Shown in pieces: positions 1 through 7,922 of a stretch of 16,663 nt of DNA. The DNA comes from an uncultured Corynebacterium sp. (lineage in GTDB: Bacteria; Actinomycetota; Actinomycetes; Mycobacteriales; Mycobacteriaceae): NCBI GenBank assembly GCA_915275065.1, contig CAJZGD010000020.1, forward strand, positions 1 through 16,663, read 5' to 3'. How positions within the stretch are numbered: position 1 is the first letter of the stretch; each line of letters starts with the position of its first letter. The notes beneath the pieces are model-generated. The model did no database searches. It saw only the letters and a list, made by a program, of their open reading frames with translations, and was not told the origin of the DNA. The position numbers were made by a program, and so were the translations under genes.

Positions 1-374
1 GGCGGGCGCCGGGGAGGGGGTTTGCGGCCGGGAGGGCGTCGTCAAGCAAGGAGGGAAGGAGGGGGAGAACGGGTACCCCAATAAACTTCCTGTTCAGACT
101 GGGTTATGGGGGTGTGGCGGGGGTGCGGCGCGGATTGGGGAATGCCCTCGCATCGTGCTCGTATAAACCATGACTTATGGATGGCATGTCATCGTGGGGG
201 CAAGAAAAAGTAATAAATGCCAGTATTATGCCTACCCCTAGGTGGGTCGCAGTGGGTGTTTCGAACAGCCACTATTAAACTTAGGCAGTAACTGCATAGC
301 TTAAGAACTCACAGAATCGGAGTTGATATAGAAACATCCGGTTCGCGTTGCGTGCTTGACCACAAGCAGTTGCT
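1..374. other. Upstream region without recognisable gene
   Basis: No protein or RNA gene is recognisable here. The first ~140 bases are G-rich on the plus strand, and all three forward frames stay open for 27 to 57 codons from the left edge, so the 3' end of an upstream gene cannot be excluded. None of the three frames looks like a known protein. The right part is AT-richer and holds short palindromes: an 11-bp one at 285-295 (GCAGT-A-ACTGC) and a 12-bp one at 364-375 (AAGCA-GT-TGCTT) just before the ribosome binding site of the next gene. A weak promoter can be drawn (TTAAGA at 301-306, 18 bases, GATATA at 325-330) but is not convincing. This is probably the regulatory leader of the following operon. 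Confidence 0.4.
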
Positions 375-383
375 TTGTCGAAC

Positions 384-390
384 AAGGAGA
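384..390 (+). promoter_or_regulatory. Shine-Dalgarno site that sets the start at 396
   Basis: AAGGAGA lies five bases before GTG at 396. The reading frame is open further back to a TTG at 375, but that start would place this site inside the coding sequence, so the GTG is preferred. Confidence 0.8.
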
Positions 391-395
391 AATTC

Positions 396-1763
396 GTGTC
401 CAGTAAGCGCTCCACAACCCGCAGCTTGCCGCTAAGCGTGTATTTGGTCATCGCGGTGGCCGCATTGATCGGTACCGGCGGCGGGTGGGCTTGGTATGTC
501 ACTTACCCACCTGAGCGAATGGTGGCACTCATTGTCGGTATCGTTGCCGTCGTAGTGGTAGCAGCGGCGCTTTTGGCGAATCGGCGTGCCTGGCAGATCA
601 TCATGAATCTCGCCCCCACGGTCTTACTACTCGCAATACTGCCCTTTGTGACCAAGCAACTTGGTGCGCAAACCACCATTGTGGTGCTTGTGGCTATCAC
701 CACGCCATGGTTGGTTGGTACTGCAATGCTGCCGGCATTCCGGCCGGTGGCTAGGCTGACCGGCACGGATAAACAAGCCAAGCAGGATTTTGTTCGGGAA
801 TTCTGCTGCGGCTGGCTGCTCATGCTGGTCTTCACGCTCATCCCGGTGGGGATTTTTTCGCTCCTTCTTCTTATCTGTGGCTGGTCTGCCGGCAACATTG
901 GCCTCTATATTGTTGGCGTCATGAGCAATGTGTTTTTCCTGCATTGCCTCATACCCACCATGGAGATCCGCAAGGAAGCGGTCGTGGCCGGCTGGGTTGC
1001 CTACGGGGCGGTGTTCTTCTTCTTCCCTGGATTCTGGTACCTTGCCCCCCTCGCCGGCGCAGTGCTGCAAATCCCCTTCCTTGGGAAGGGGCTGCTTGGG
1101 TTGTTCCAGGCTCCCGCCATGGACCTGCAAACTCTACTGGCCAAGGCCGTGTATGGGGTGCTCATTGGTGGGGTGCTGTGGATGGATAAATTCCTGGTCC
1201 TGGTGCTCACGCCGAACGCGGAAAACCTTTGGCTGGCATACACCGCCATTATTCCTGTTACGGTGACGCTCGCGGTGTGTAATGCCACGAAGTTCCCGGA
1301 TCTGCAGCACAGTTTCGACAAGCTAGTGGATGATGTGGCCCACCGGCCGTTGTCGCAATTGGGGAGCGATATTTCAAATTCCCGGGGGAATTTGGCCTAT
1401 TTGGTGGCTAGCACTATTGCGGTAAGCACGTCTGCAAGTTTAGGCTCGTTGCTCATGGGTGGTGTTTTTGGTATTCAACATGGGTACACCAGTTTATTGT
1501 TGTTCCTATTGCCGGCCACATTGGTGGCGGCATATGTCAGCATGGCGCAGTTGAGTCAGGTGCGGCGGCATGTGAACGCGGCGGTTGGCGCCGGCGGCTA
1601 TTTGGTGTTGGTGACGGTGGCGTTTGCGTTCCTGTCGCCATTGGTGGGTTTGGTTATGGCGCTGTTGGTTTCGTCGATTGTGGCTATGTTGGCGGCGGTC
1701 CGCGTGGAGCGCAGCGTGGTTGATGCACCATATGAACTCTTCTGGCAAAAGGCGGTGGCATGA
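396..1763 (+). CDS. pelG: PelG-like multi-pass membrane protein
   Basis: This is a 455-residue integral membrane protein with about 12 hydrophobic helices and only short polar loops. The length and layout fit PelG, the Wzx/MATE-like inner-membrane partner of the PelF polymerase, thought to move the Pel polymer across the membrane. A mid-protein helix carrying WMDKFLVLV, then a long helix and a polar stretch (TKFPDLQHSFDKLVDDV), resembles the 'IDKW' helix and following charged segment of PelG. Other MATE/MurJ-type flippases could look similar, and overall identity to PelG seems low. The best argument is context: its stop overlaps the start of a PelF-type glycosyltransferase (ATGA), so the two are translationally coupled. 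In classical pel operons the order is F then G; here it is G then F. It is certainly a gene; the PelG assignment is moderately sure. Confidence 0.65.
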   Translation: MSSKRSTTRSLPLSVYLVIAVAALIGTGGGWAWYVTYPPERMVALIVGIVAVVVVAAALLANRRAWQIIMNLAPTVLLLAILPFVTKQLGAQTTIVVLVAITTPWLVGTAMLPAFRPVARLTGTDKQAKQDFVREFCCGWLLMLVFTLIPVGIFSLLLLICGWSAGNIGLYIVGVMSNVFFLHCLIPTMEIRKEAVVAGWVAYGAVFFFFPGFWYLAPLAGAVLQIPFLGKGLLGLFQAPAMDLQTLLAKAVYGVLIGGVLWMDKFLVLVLTPNAENLWLAYTAIIPVTVTLAVCNATKFPDLQHSFDKLVDDVAHRPLSQLGSDISNSRGNLAYLVASTIAVSTSASLGSLLMGGVFGIQHGYTSLLLFLLPATLVAAYVSMAQLSQVRRHVNAAVGAGGYLVLVTVAFAFLSPLVGLVMALLVSSIVAMLAAVRVERSVVDAPYELFWQKAVA

Positions 1764-4700
1764 TGCCCAATAATGAAAACGAGAAAGACACATCGAGCTT
1801 GCCGACGGACGTATCGCGGGATGCGTCAAAACTCAATCATCCCAAGCCGGCAAGCCGACCCACCACACCCAAATCGGCCATTAAAGGCAGTGGGCGACTG
1901 CGGAAGGAACCCTTATTCCCCTCCCGCACCGACATGCCTACTCCTCCTAAGGTGGCCGACGAGCCGGAGAAACCCCGCACTCCGCTGTTCCCGTCGTGGC
2001 ATTCGGAGAAGTCGGAAAAATCCGATCCCGAGCCGCCACGTGCTCCCCTATTTCCGTCGTGGCATAACGAGCGGCCCCCCACACGTCCTATGGAGACGGC
2101 CAAGCCATCCGAACCTTTGTTCCCATCGCGGTCGCCGTCGACGAACCCGAATCGGCATTCGGTAGATGACTCTGATGTAGAGAAGCCCAAGACGCCACTA
2201 TTCCCATCATCGAATTCAAAACCGCGATCATCTGGTGACGATTCCGATATCCCAGACAAGCCACTGTTCCCATCTACCGGGGGTTTCCGGCAGTCGAAGA
2301 CCCAGTCGCATGACCCGATATCCATTTTCAGTGGGTTCACGATGATGGATAATCCCACACCGCCACCGGTGCGGAAACCCGAGCCGCCGAAGCCAGCATC
2401 CCGGCCGAAACCTGAAACGTCAAAGCGGGATCGACCCGCATCTATTTTCGATGATTTTAATTTCATCAAGCCGAAGTCTGAACCGGATTCCGAGTCGGAG
2501 CCCACCTCGAAGGTTGAAGCTCCTGAAGTGCAGCCCGAGGCTCCTGCGGTACCGAAGACCCCTAAGGCTCCCAAGGCGGCGGAGGCTGCGCCGAAAACCC
2601 CCAAGGTGGACGTCACGCCGGAACCTGAGCCGACGCCACCCGAGCAATCCGCTCCACCAGTGCCTCAAGCTCCAATGGCCCCGCGGCCAGTATCGAAGCC
2701 GACCGTACCAACCACGCCGGAGGTTTCGGAGGTGCCGGGCACATCGGATACCACCGATACTGCCGCTGTGGCCGAACCATCGGTTTCCGCAACCGTCGAG
2801 CCGGAGTTGGCTAAACACGAACAGGCATCATCCCTGCTTGGCAGCTTTGATTTTATTAAGGCCCCCGAACCGGTATCCCAGCCGGAGGAACCTGATGAGC
2901 CACCAGCGTCAACCGTGGCGGCGGAGACCCCGGCGGCCGAAGCACCTGAGGCTGAACCAGTCGGAGCAGCCGAAGCGGTCGAATCGGTGGAAGCGCCGGA
3001 AGATATGGAAACCACCGGCATTGGGGAGGAACTCCCCACGTCCAGCATATGGACCGATGGTTTTAGCTCACTGAAACCCATCAGCCCCCTGCCGCCCACC
3101 ATCACTAATTTCGAAGAGGACGACGACTTCGACTACACCCCACTCTTTAACGAGTTGGGGGCGCAGGTGGCGGCGTCGAAAGCCGAGCCGGAACCTGAGC
3201 CCGAGCCTGAGCCTGAAGAGCCGGAGGTTTCCGAAGAATCAGGGGTCGTCAAGCCGATCATCATTGGACACCAGGCGGACCTGAAACCATCCACTAATCC
3301 ATTTTCCGCCGTGGTGCGGCAACCTTTGGTGCCGTCGGAACCTGAGCCTGAGGCCACACAGGACCCCACATTGGGGGTAGCGGAGACCCCGGAATCAGTG
3401 GCACAGGTAACACCGACCGTGCCGGCCGTGTCAACTACGCCAACTACACCAGCCGTGCCAGAGGCAGCGGAAGCCCCGGCGGATCCGGCGGCCCCAGAGC
3501 CTTCGGTGCAGCCAGAGGCGGCTGCACCAGCCAGGATCCCCACGGCTGCCACCACTCCCGCGCCCGCTGTTCCTGAGGCTCCTGCGGCAAAGCCGTTGAA
3601 GCCGAAGAAGCCACCTGTGGACGTCGACAAGCTCAAAGCCGAATTGAGCGAGTGGGGTGCGTGGGCATCCATGCCGCAGCTAGGGACGAAGAAACCGCAA
3701 GACAAGAAGAAATCCAAGGTGGGCGGGCCATCATTGGTGTACCGCTTCCCAGGCGACAGTCAGGTGTTGCAGGAAGTCGACATTGCGGTTGTGATGGAAT
3801 CCACATATCCGTTTACGGCGGGTGATACGGCGGTGTCGGTGCAGAACATTATTCGGCACAATCCAGACCTCACATTCGGCGTTATCCACATTGCAGATGA
3901 TTCGAATGCACCTGCGAAAAGCATGTTCGAGCTTCCCGCGAATGTGAAGTGGGTTGACGTGATTTATCTCGAATCGACGGAAGTCTCGGAAAAATTTTCC
4001 GGCCTAGTATCGTCGCCAGTCACCGATGAGCAAGCCCGAGAAGTGCTCGACGCCATTGAATCATCCGTGACCGGCAACCACGAATCAATGCATGCGTTGT
4101 ACGAGAACGCCATCAACCCGCAAACCCGCACATGGTCGGCATGGGGCGCGCTCGGACATCGGGAATTCATGAACGCCGCAATTAAAGCCGCAGGTAAAGC
4201 CGATGATATTAGCCTCAGCCAGCTCTTCGACCTCGCCTATAATTTCTTCCTGCGGATCTATACGCTACTCGACCGGGTGCTGCCCACCGCGCGGGTGTAT
4301 CACGCGCACTCCAGTGGCAATGCCGGTCTCGTGGCTGCGGCAGGTGCGGTGCAGAACAAGGGCAAATTCTTCCTCACCGAGCATAACCTGAATATTCGGG
4401 ACTCCATTAACAAACTATTGAGCCGGGACCTCAACCGGCGGGTGACCCGTGAAGCACCACTAAAGCTAACCACAGATACGTTCGAACGCTTCTGGACCCA
4501 GTGGTGGCTGGAACTTGGGGCATTAAACTATGCGGAAGCGGAATTGATTACCTACCTGTATCCGCAGGCAGTTACCGATGCCCAAGAGCTGGGCGGCGCC
4601 CAGGAGAAAACGGAAGTTCTCCCTGACGGCATCGAGTGGGAAGACCTGGAGATTCCGCGCATTTGGCGGCAGCAGGCAGTGCCAAAACTGGAGCGCAAAA

Positions 4701-5332
4701 TCAGTTGGAAACTCGCGGTTGTGGGGGATTTCCAGCCGAGCAAGGGCATTATCGAGCTCATTGATGCGGTCAAAATAATGGTGGATGGTGGGAAAACCGA
4801 TGTGCGCGTCGACCTGCTGAAGCCGGCTGACGGCAGCACCACCGACGAACCAGAATATTATTCGCGTTGTGTTGCTCACATTAAGCAATTGTCGGTGGAA
4901 AACTATGTGCGGTTGCGTGATGTGAAAGATGCCCGTGACGTGATGCACGAATACGATGCACTGGTAGTGCCCAGTTTCCAGGAGAGCCAACCCCAGGCGG
5001 CACTCGTGGCCATGACCATGGGTGTGCCGATTATTGGCTCCAGCGTGGGCGGCATGAACGCTCTGGTAACCGAGGAATTATCTGATGCGCAGCACAAGAA
5101 GATCGGTGCCAGTGGGGAATTAGTTCCCCCCGGTGATTCAGCGGCTCTTGCTACACTTATGGCAAAGCTTACGCAAAGCCCAGAACTTTATCGTGCATGG
5201 CATGAAAATGCTCTCGCTCGCATCAAGGCTTTTTACCTTTTGCCACAGGTGATGCGTCGCTATAACGCGATCTATCGCAATCTTGGGGCAGGGAAACACA
5301 AAGTAATTGGTGGTGCAGCGATGGCGCTGTGA
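1760..5332 (+). CDS. pelF: PelF-like GT4 glycosyltransferase with giant disordered N-terminus
   Basis: This 1190-residue protein has two parts. Residues 1 to about 640 are low-complexity, rich in Pro, Glu, Ala, Ser and Lys, with no membrane helix or signal peptide. They contain six PLFPS motifs (starting at residues 51, 75, 96, 119, 146 and 168) and then four looser SIF/SLL-x2-F-type motifs. Residues ~670-1190 form a GT-B, family GT4 domain of PelF type: VDIAVVMESTYPFTAGD at 673, HAHSSGNAGL at 848, TEHNLNIRDS at 873 and GDFQPSKG at 989. PelF is a cytoplasmic UDP-sugar glycosyltransferase of about 500 residues that polymerises the Pel polysaccharide, so this protein is more than twice the usual size. 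In the EX7E motif the first Glu is present (E1075), but the second position is Val1083. The start ATG overlaps the previous stop; a second ATG follows at once. Confidence 0.8.
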   Translation: MMPNNENEKDTSSLPTDVSRDASKLNHPKPASRPTTPKSAIKGSGRLRKEPLFPSRTDMPTPPKVADEPEKPRTPLFPSWHSEKSEKSDPEPPRAPLFPSWHNERPPTRPMETAKPSEPLFPSRSPSTNPNRHSVDDSDVEKPKTPLFPSSNSKPRSSGDDSDIPDKPLFPSTGGFRQSKTQSHDPISIFSGFTMMDNPTPPPVRKPEPPKPASRPKPETSKRDRPASIFDDFNFIKPKSEPDSESEPTSKVEAPEVQPEAPAVPKTPKAPKAAEAAPKTPKVDVTPEPEPTPPEQSAPPVPQAPMAPRPVSKPTVPTTPEVSEVPGTSDTTDTAAVAEPSVSATVEPELAKHEQASSLLGSFDFIKAPEPVSQPEEPDEPPASTVAAETPAAEAPEAEPVGAAEAVESVEAPEDMETTGIGEELPTSSIWTDGFSSLKPISPLPPTITNFEEDDDFDYTPLFNELGAQVAASKAEPEPEPEPEPEEPEVSEESGVVKPIIIGHQADLKPSTNPFSAVVRQPLVPSEPEPEATQDPTLGVAETPESVAQVTPTVPAVSTTPTTPAVPEAAEAPADPAAPEPSVQPEAAAPARIPTAATTPAPAVPEAPAAKPLKPKKPPVDVDKLKAELSEWGAWASMPQLGTKKPQDKKKSKVGGPSLVYRFPGDSQVLQEVDIAVVMESTYPFTAGDTAVSVQNIIRHNPDLTFGVIHIADDSNAPAKSMFELPANVKWVDVIYLESTEVSEKFSGLVSSPVTDEQAREVLDAIESSVTGNHESMHALYENAINPQTRTWSAWGALGHREFMNAAIKAAGKADDISLSQLFDLAYNFFLRIYTLLDRVLPTARVYHAHSSGNAGLVAAAGAVQNKGKFFLTEHNLNIRDSINKLLSRDLNRRVTREAPLKLTTDTFERFWTQWWLELGALNYAEAELITYLYPQAVTDAQELGGAQEKTEVLPDGIEWEDLEIPRIWRQQAVPKLERKISWKLAVVGDFQPSKGIIELIDAVKIMVDGGKTDVRVDLLKPADGSTTDEPEYYSRCVAHIKQLSVENYVRLRDVKDARDVMHEYDALVVPSFQESQPQAALVAMTMGVPIIGSSVGGMNALVTEELSDAQHKKIGASGELVPPGDSAALATLMAKLTQSPELYRAWHENALARIKAFYLLPQVMRRYNAIYRNLGAGKHKVIGGAAMAL

Positions 5333-5334
5333 TG

Positions 5335-5352
5335 ATGCTGCAGTTGTAGCAT
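5335..5352 (+). other. Small hairpin just after the glycosyltransferase
   Basis: An inverted repeat (ATGCTGC / GTAGCAT, seven pairs including one G-T, four-base loop) starts three bases after the stop codon. No T-run follows, so it is not a clear intrinsic terminator; it may protect the 3' end of the mRNA or be chance. The rest of the gap to the next gene (to 5511) shows a possible -10 hexamer TATAAC at 5480-5485 without a convincing -35 box, so the third gene may have its own promoter. Confidence 0.3.
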
Positions 5353-5504
5353 GATGCCGCGGAAACGTTATTGATTGTGCAATGGCTTTGTTCAAAACAA
5401 TGCTAGGGCACAATCATGACGGAACTCTGATACATCATGTGCTGTTCGTGGCGGTTCTGGTGGCTTACGGCAGTGAGCATATAACCACATTCGTACCAGC
5501 TACT

Positions 5505-5514
5505 AGAGGAGGTG
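5505..5514 (+). promoter_or_regulatory. Very strong ribosome binding site overlapping the apparent start codon
   Basis: AGAGGAGGTG is close to a perfect anti-16S match, but the only canonical start codon nearby (GTG at 5512-5514) lies inside it. At normal spacing, six bases downstream, the in-frame codon is ATC at 5521. No other in-frame ATG, GTG or TTG exists between the upstream stop at 5482 and about codon 84. Confidence 0.6.
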
Positions 5515-6819
5515 GCTGACATCTCTACGCCTGAAGATTCACCCATTAATTCCACATCAGAAGACACGTTCGAAGTCGCACCCGCGGAGGCAGACGCTAC
5601 ACCTGCCGAGACTGCGCCTGCCGATGCCGCATCCGCCGAGGTTGGGGGCACCGAATCGGTTAATTCCGAGACCCCTGAGGCCAGTGAGGCTAGTGAGGCC
5701 AGTGAGGCCCCCGAGGCCGCTGCGGCCCCCAAGGTCGACCTTGCTGAAGCCATTGACGCTGTGCCATTCCCCGAATTCGGGCATGCCACATCGGCGACCG
5801 GCGAATCGGAGACCACCCCGGCGGAAGCAGGGGAACCATTGAAACCGCATCCCCGGCTTTCCTGGGTTCGGCATGGACATCCGATATCGTCGTGGCAGTT
5901 GAAAAAGGCCGCAGGCAGGTACCATGTTGCGATTCTGAACCCGTGGGAGCTTCGTGCCGCCCACAATCTCAAGAAGCACAACCCGCACATGAAGGTGCTG
6001 GCCTATAAAAATCTCAGCTCGGTGCCCACCGCCGCGGCCGAAGAAAAAGGCCCGATTTACACCTCCGGCATACATCCAGTCATGGCCCAGAATCTGGGTA
6101 CGAGCGCCCAGCTGACCCGGCGCGTTTCGCACAAGGGTCGTGACCACCAGCGGGTGTGGGATCTCACCTACCAGCAGGCTTGGTTGGGTAGTGTTGCCGC
6201 GGAGCTGGCCGATAGCCCGTTCGATGGGGTGGTGGTTGATTCCGATCTTGATGAAAAGTTTTTCCGCCACGAATTGGACAGAGAACAAATGTATGGGGGC
6301 ATAGAAAAGCTGTTCAGTCGGGCTGGTGAGCGGTTGGGTGCCATGGGGAAGATGGTGGTGCCGAATTTCCCGGTTCGTGATGGTAATTGGCGGGGCCAGG
6401 GCCGTTTCGGTGGTGTGTTCGAATCCAATTGGTTGGGTTGGGGCGGCGCCGGCGATGGGTGGTTGAGCGCTGACGAGTGCGTGGAGCAGGCCCGTCGTTT
6501 GAATGAGGCCGAGGGGCAGATTATTCTCCGGGCCCCGGGCGCGAACCGTAACTACATTCGCCATTTGGGGTTGGCGTTGGCGGCGGCGTGGGTGTTTTTC
6601 CCGCAGCGTGAGGTGTCGGTTGCGGCGACGGGTGCCGATGATTTCAATGGTGTGCCGTTGGTTCCCGAGGTTGATCTTGGTGACCCCACCTCTGATGTGA
6701 TTCGTGACGGGGATTTGTTCCGTCGCGAGTTTACCGGTGGTGTTGCCAGGATAAATTTGAGCGAAACCACATCCCTTGATGGGTTGCGTCCGCATTCCGG
6801 CAGCGTGGAGGCTTCGTAG
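5512..6819 (+). CDS. Glycoside-hydrolase-like TIM-barrel protein (GHL15/GH114-like)
   Basis: This 435-residue protein starts with ~110 residues of acidic Ala/Glu/Pro-rich sequence, including a short EAS tandem repeat, followed by a compact domain. The domain shows the order of motifs of putative polysaccharide hydrolases of GHL15/GH114 type: YHVAILNPWE (first strand), MKVLAYKNLSSV, then FDGVVVDSDLD with the likely catalytic-site Asp at D243 or D245, VVPNFPV, GVFESNWLG (E304) and GQIILRAPG. GH114-like domains cleave or trim galactosaminoglycans; the hydrolase domain of PelA acts on Pel, which fits the neighbouring PelG- and PelF-like genes. Unlike PelA, no signal peptide or membrane helix is visible, so the protein looks cytoplasmic. 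No deacetylase domain is present. The GTG start is doubtful because it sits within the Shine-Dalgarno sequence. An intrinsic terminator follows. The fold assignment is fairly sure, the substrate inferred. Confidence 0.65.
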   Translation: MADISTPEDSPINSTSEDTFEVAPAEADATPAETAPADAASAEVGGTESVNSETPEASEASEASEAPEAAAAPKVDLAEAIDAVPFPEFGHATSATGESETTPAEAGEPLKPHPRLSWVRHGHPISSWQLKKAAGRYHVAILNPWELRAAHNLKKHNPHMKVLAYKNLSSVPTAAAEEKGPIYTSGIHPVMAQNLGTSAQLTRRVSHKGRDHQRVWDLTYQQAWLGSVAAELADSPFDGVVVDSDLDEKFFRHELDREQMYGGIEKLFSRAGERLGAMGKMVVPNFPVRDGNWRGQGRFGGVFESNWLGWGGAGDGWLSADECVEQARRLNEAEGQIILRAPGANRNYIRHLGLALAAAWVFFPQREVSVAATGADDFNGVPLVPEVDLGDPTSDVIRDGDLFRREFTGGVARINLSETTSLDGLRPHSGSVEAS

Positions 6820-6855
6820 TGAGCCTGTTGGCGCTTGCCGTTTAGTCGCGTGTTG

Positions 6856-6889
6856 CCTCCCCGGACTTTTTGGGTTCGGGGAGGTTTTT
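6856..6889 (+). terminator. Intrinsic terminator of the Pel-like operon
   Basis: A perfect 8-bp stem (CCTCCCCG at 6856-6863 with CGGGGAGG at 6877-6884), a 13-base loop and a run of five T form a standard Rho-independent terminator 36 bases after the hydrolase-like gene. Confidence 0.9.
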
Positions 6890-6920
6890 GTGGGTTTTGG
6901 GGTGCCGTGTTGTTGGCTAC

Positions 6921-6926
6921 TAGGCT
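6921..6926 (+). promoter_or_regulatory. -10 box for leaderless trhO transcript
   Basis: TAGGCT fits the corynebacterial TANNNT consensus and lies eight bases before the ATG. The purine run between them (GGGAAGG) is too close to the ATG to act as a normal ribosome binding site. No clear -35 box is seen. Confidence 0.5.
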
Positions 6927-6934
6927 GGGAAGGC

Positions 6935-7867
6935 ATGAGCCTTGGCAAGATTCTCCTGTTTTATAAGTTCACCCCTATTGCGGATCCGCAGGCGATGCGG
7001 TTGTGGCAGCGTGACCTGTGTGAGCTGCTTGGTCTTACGGGCCGGATTTTGATTTCGGAGCATGGTATTAATGGCACCGTGGGGGGTGACATGGAGGATT
7101 GTAAGCGGTATGTGCGGAAGTTTCGGGAGTATCCGGGGTTTAAGGATACGGAGTTTAAGTGGTCGGCTGGTGGGGCCGATGATTTTCCGAAGTTGTCGGT
7201 GAAGGTTCGGGATGAGATTGTGGCGTTTGGGGCGCCGCAGGAGTTGCGGGTGGATGAGCATGGTGTTGTTGGTGGGGGCGTGCATTTGAAGCCGGAGGAG
7301 GTGAACCAGTTGGTTGCGGATCGCGGCGATGATGTGGTGTTTTTTGATGGGCGGAATGCGATGGAGGCCCAGATCGGTAAGTTTAAAAATGCGGTGGTGC
7401 CGGATGTGCGGACGACGCATGATTTCATTCGGGAGTTGGAGTCCGGCAAATATGATTGGATGAAGGATCGGCCGGTGGTGTCGTATTGTACTGGGGGGAT
7501 TCGGTGCGAGATTTTGTCGGCGTTGATGAAGAATCGTGGGTTTACCGAGGTGTATCAGATTGATGGGGGGATTGTGCGCTATGGGGAGAAGTATGGGAAC
7601 CATGGTTTGTGGGAGGGGTCGTTGTATGTGTTTGACAAGCGCATGCATATGGAGTTTGGGTTAGGCACGAAGGACCCGGGGTTTGTGCAGTTGGGGCATT
7701 GTAAGTGCGGTAAGCCGACTAATAAGTTTGAGCATTGTGTGAATGAGGATAATTGTCGGGATTTAGTGCTGATGTGTGAGGATTGTTACGCGAACCCGGC
7801 GACGCGGCATTGTGGCCGGGAGGAGTGTGCCGAAGTTGCTGCTCAGGTGGCTGCTGTGGCGGGTTAG
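6935..7867 (+). CDS. trhO: tRNA uridine(34) hydroxylase (UPF0176, rhodanese family)
   Basis: This 310-residue protein matches the TrhO/UPF0176 family along its whole length. TrhO proteins carry out oxygen-dependent hydroxylation of U34 in certain tRNAs, the first step to 5-(carboxy)methoxyuridine. The N-terminal acylphosphatase-like part has LLFYKF and ISEHGINGTVGG. The central rhodanese domain has the active-site loop CTGGIRCE with the catalytic cysteine at C185. The C-terminal ~60 residues hold about eight Cys, including CKCG, MCEDC and HCGREEC, a likely metal-binding region. The frame is open 53 codons further upstream, through the terminator of the previous operon, but the family N-terminus (MSLGKILLFYKF) begins at the ATG chosen here. 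It sits in its own transcription unit after a terminator. The identification is confident. Confidence 0.93.
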   Translation: MSLGKILLFYKFTPIADPQAMRLWQRDLCELLGLTGRILISEHGINGTVGGDMEDCKRYVRKFREYPGFKDTEFKWSAGGADDFPKLSVKVRDEIVAFGAPQELRVDEHGVVGGGVHLKPEEVNQLVADRGDDVVFFDGRNAMEAQIGKFKNAVVPDVRTTHDFIRELESGKYDWMKDRPVVSYCTGGIRCEILSALMKNRGFTEVYQIDGGIVRYGEKYGNHGLWEGSLYVFDKRMHMEFGLGTKDPGFVQLGHCKCGKPTNKFEHCVNEDNCRDLVLMCEDCYANPATRHCGREECAEVAAQVAAVAG

Positions 7868-7922
7868 TGTTTGGTGAGGTATTGACCACCTTCGTCCCAT
7901 GGGGTGGGGTTTTGATGGAAAA

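Noticed and set aside
170..241. A 23-codon ORF (MTYGWHV...) preceded by TATAAA.
   Set aside because: Only two bases separate the TATAAA from the ATG, no ribosome binding site is present, and the peptide shows no leader-peptide pattern such as repeated codons.
5688..5724. Short direct repeats of a 9-base unit (GAGGCCAGT type), considered as an independent repeat element.
   Set aside because: They encode the EAS repeats of the acidic tail of the hydrolase-like protein and are explained by low-complexity coding.
5557..6948. A 463-codon open frame on the minus strand opposite the hydrolase-like gene.
   Set aside because: It is an antisense shadow: the plus-strand frame has a strong ribosome binding site and recognisable motifs, while the minus-strand product is a Pro/Arg/His-rich translation without any domain.
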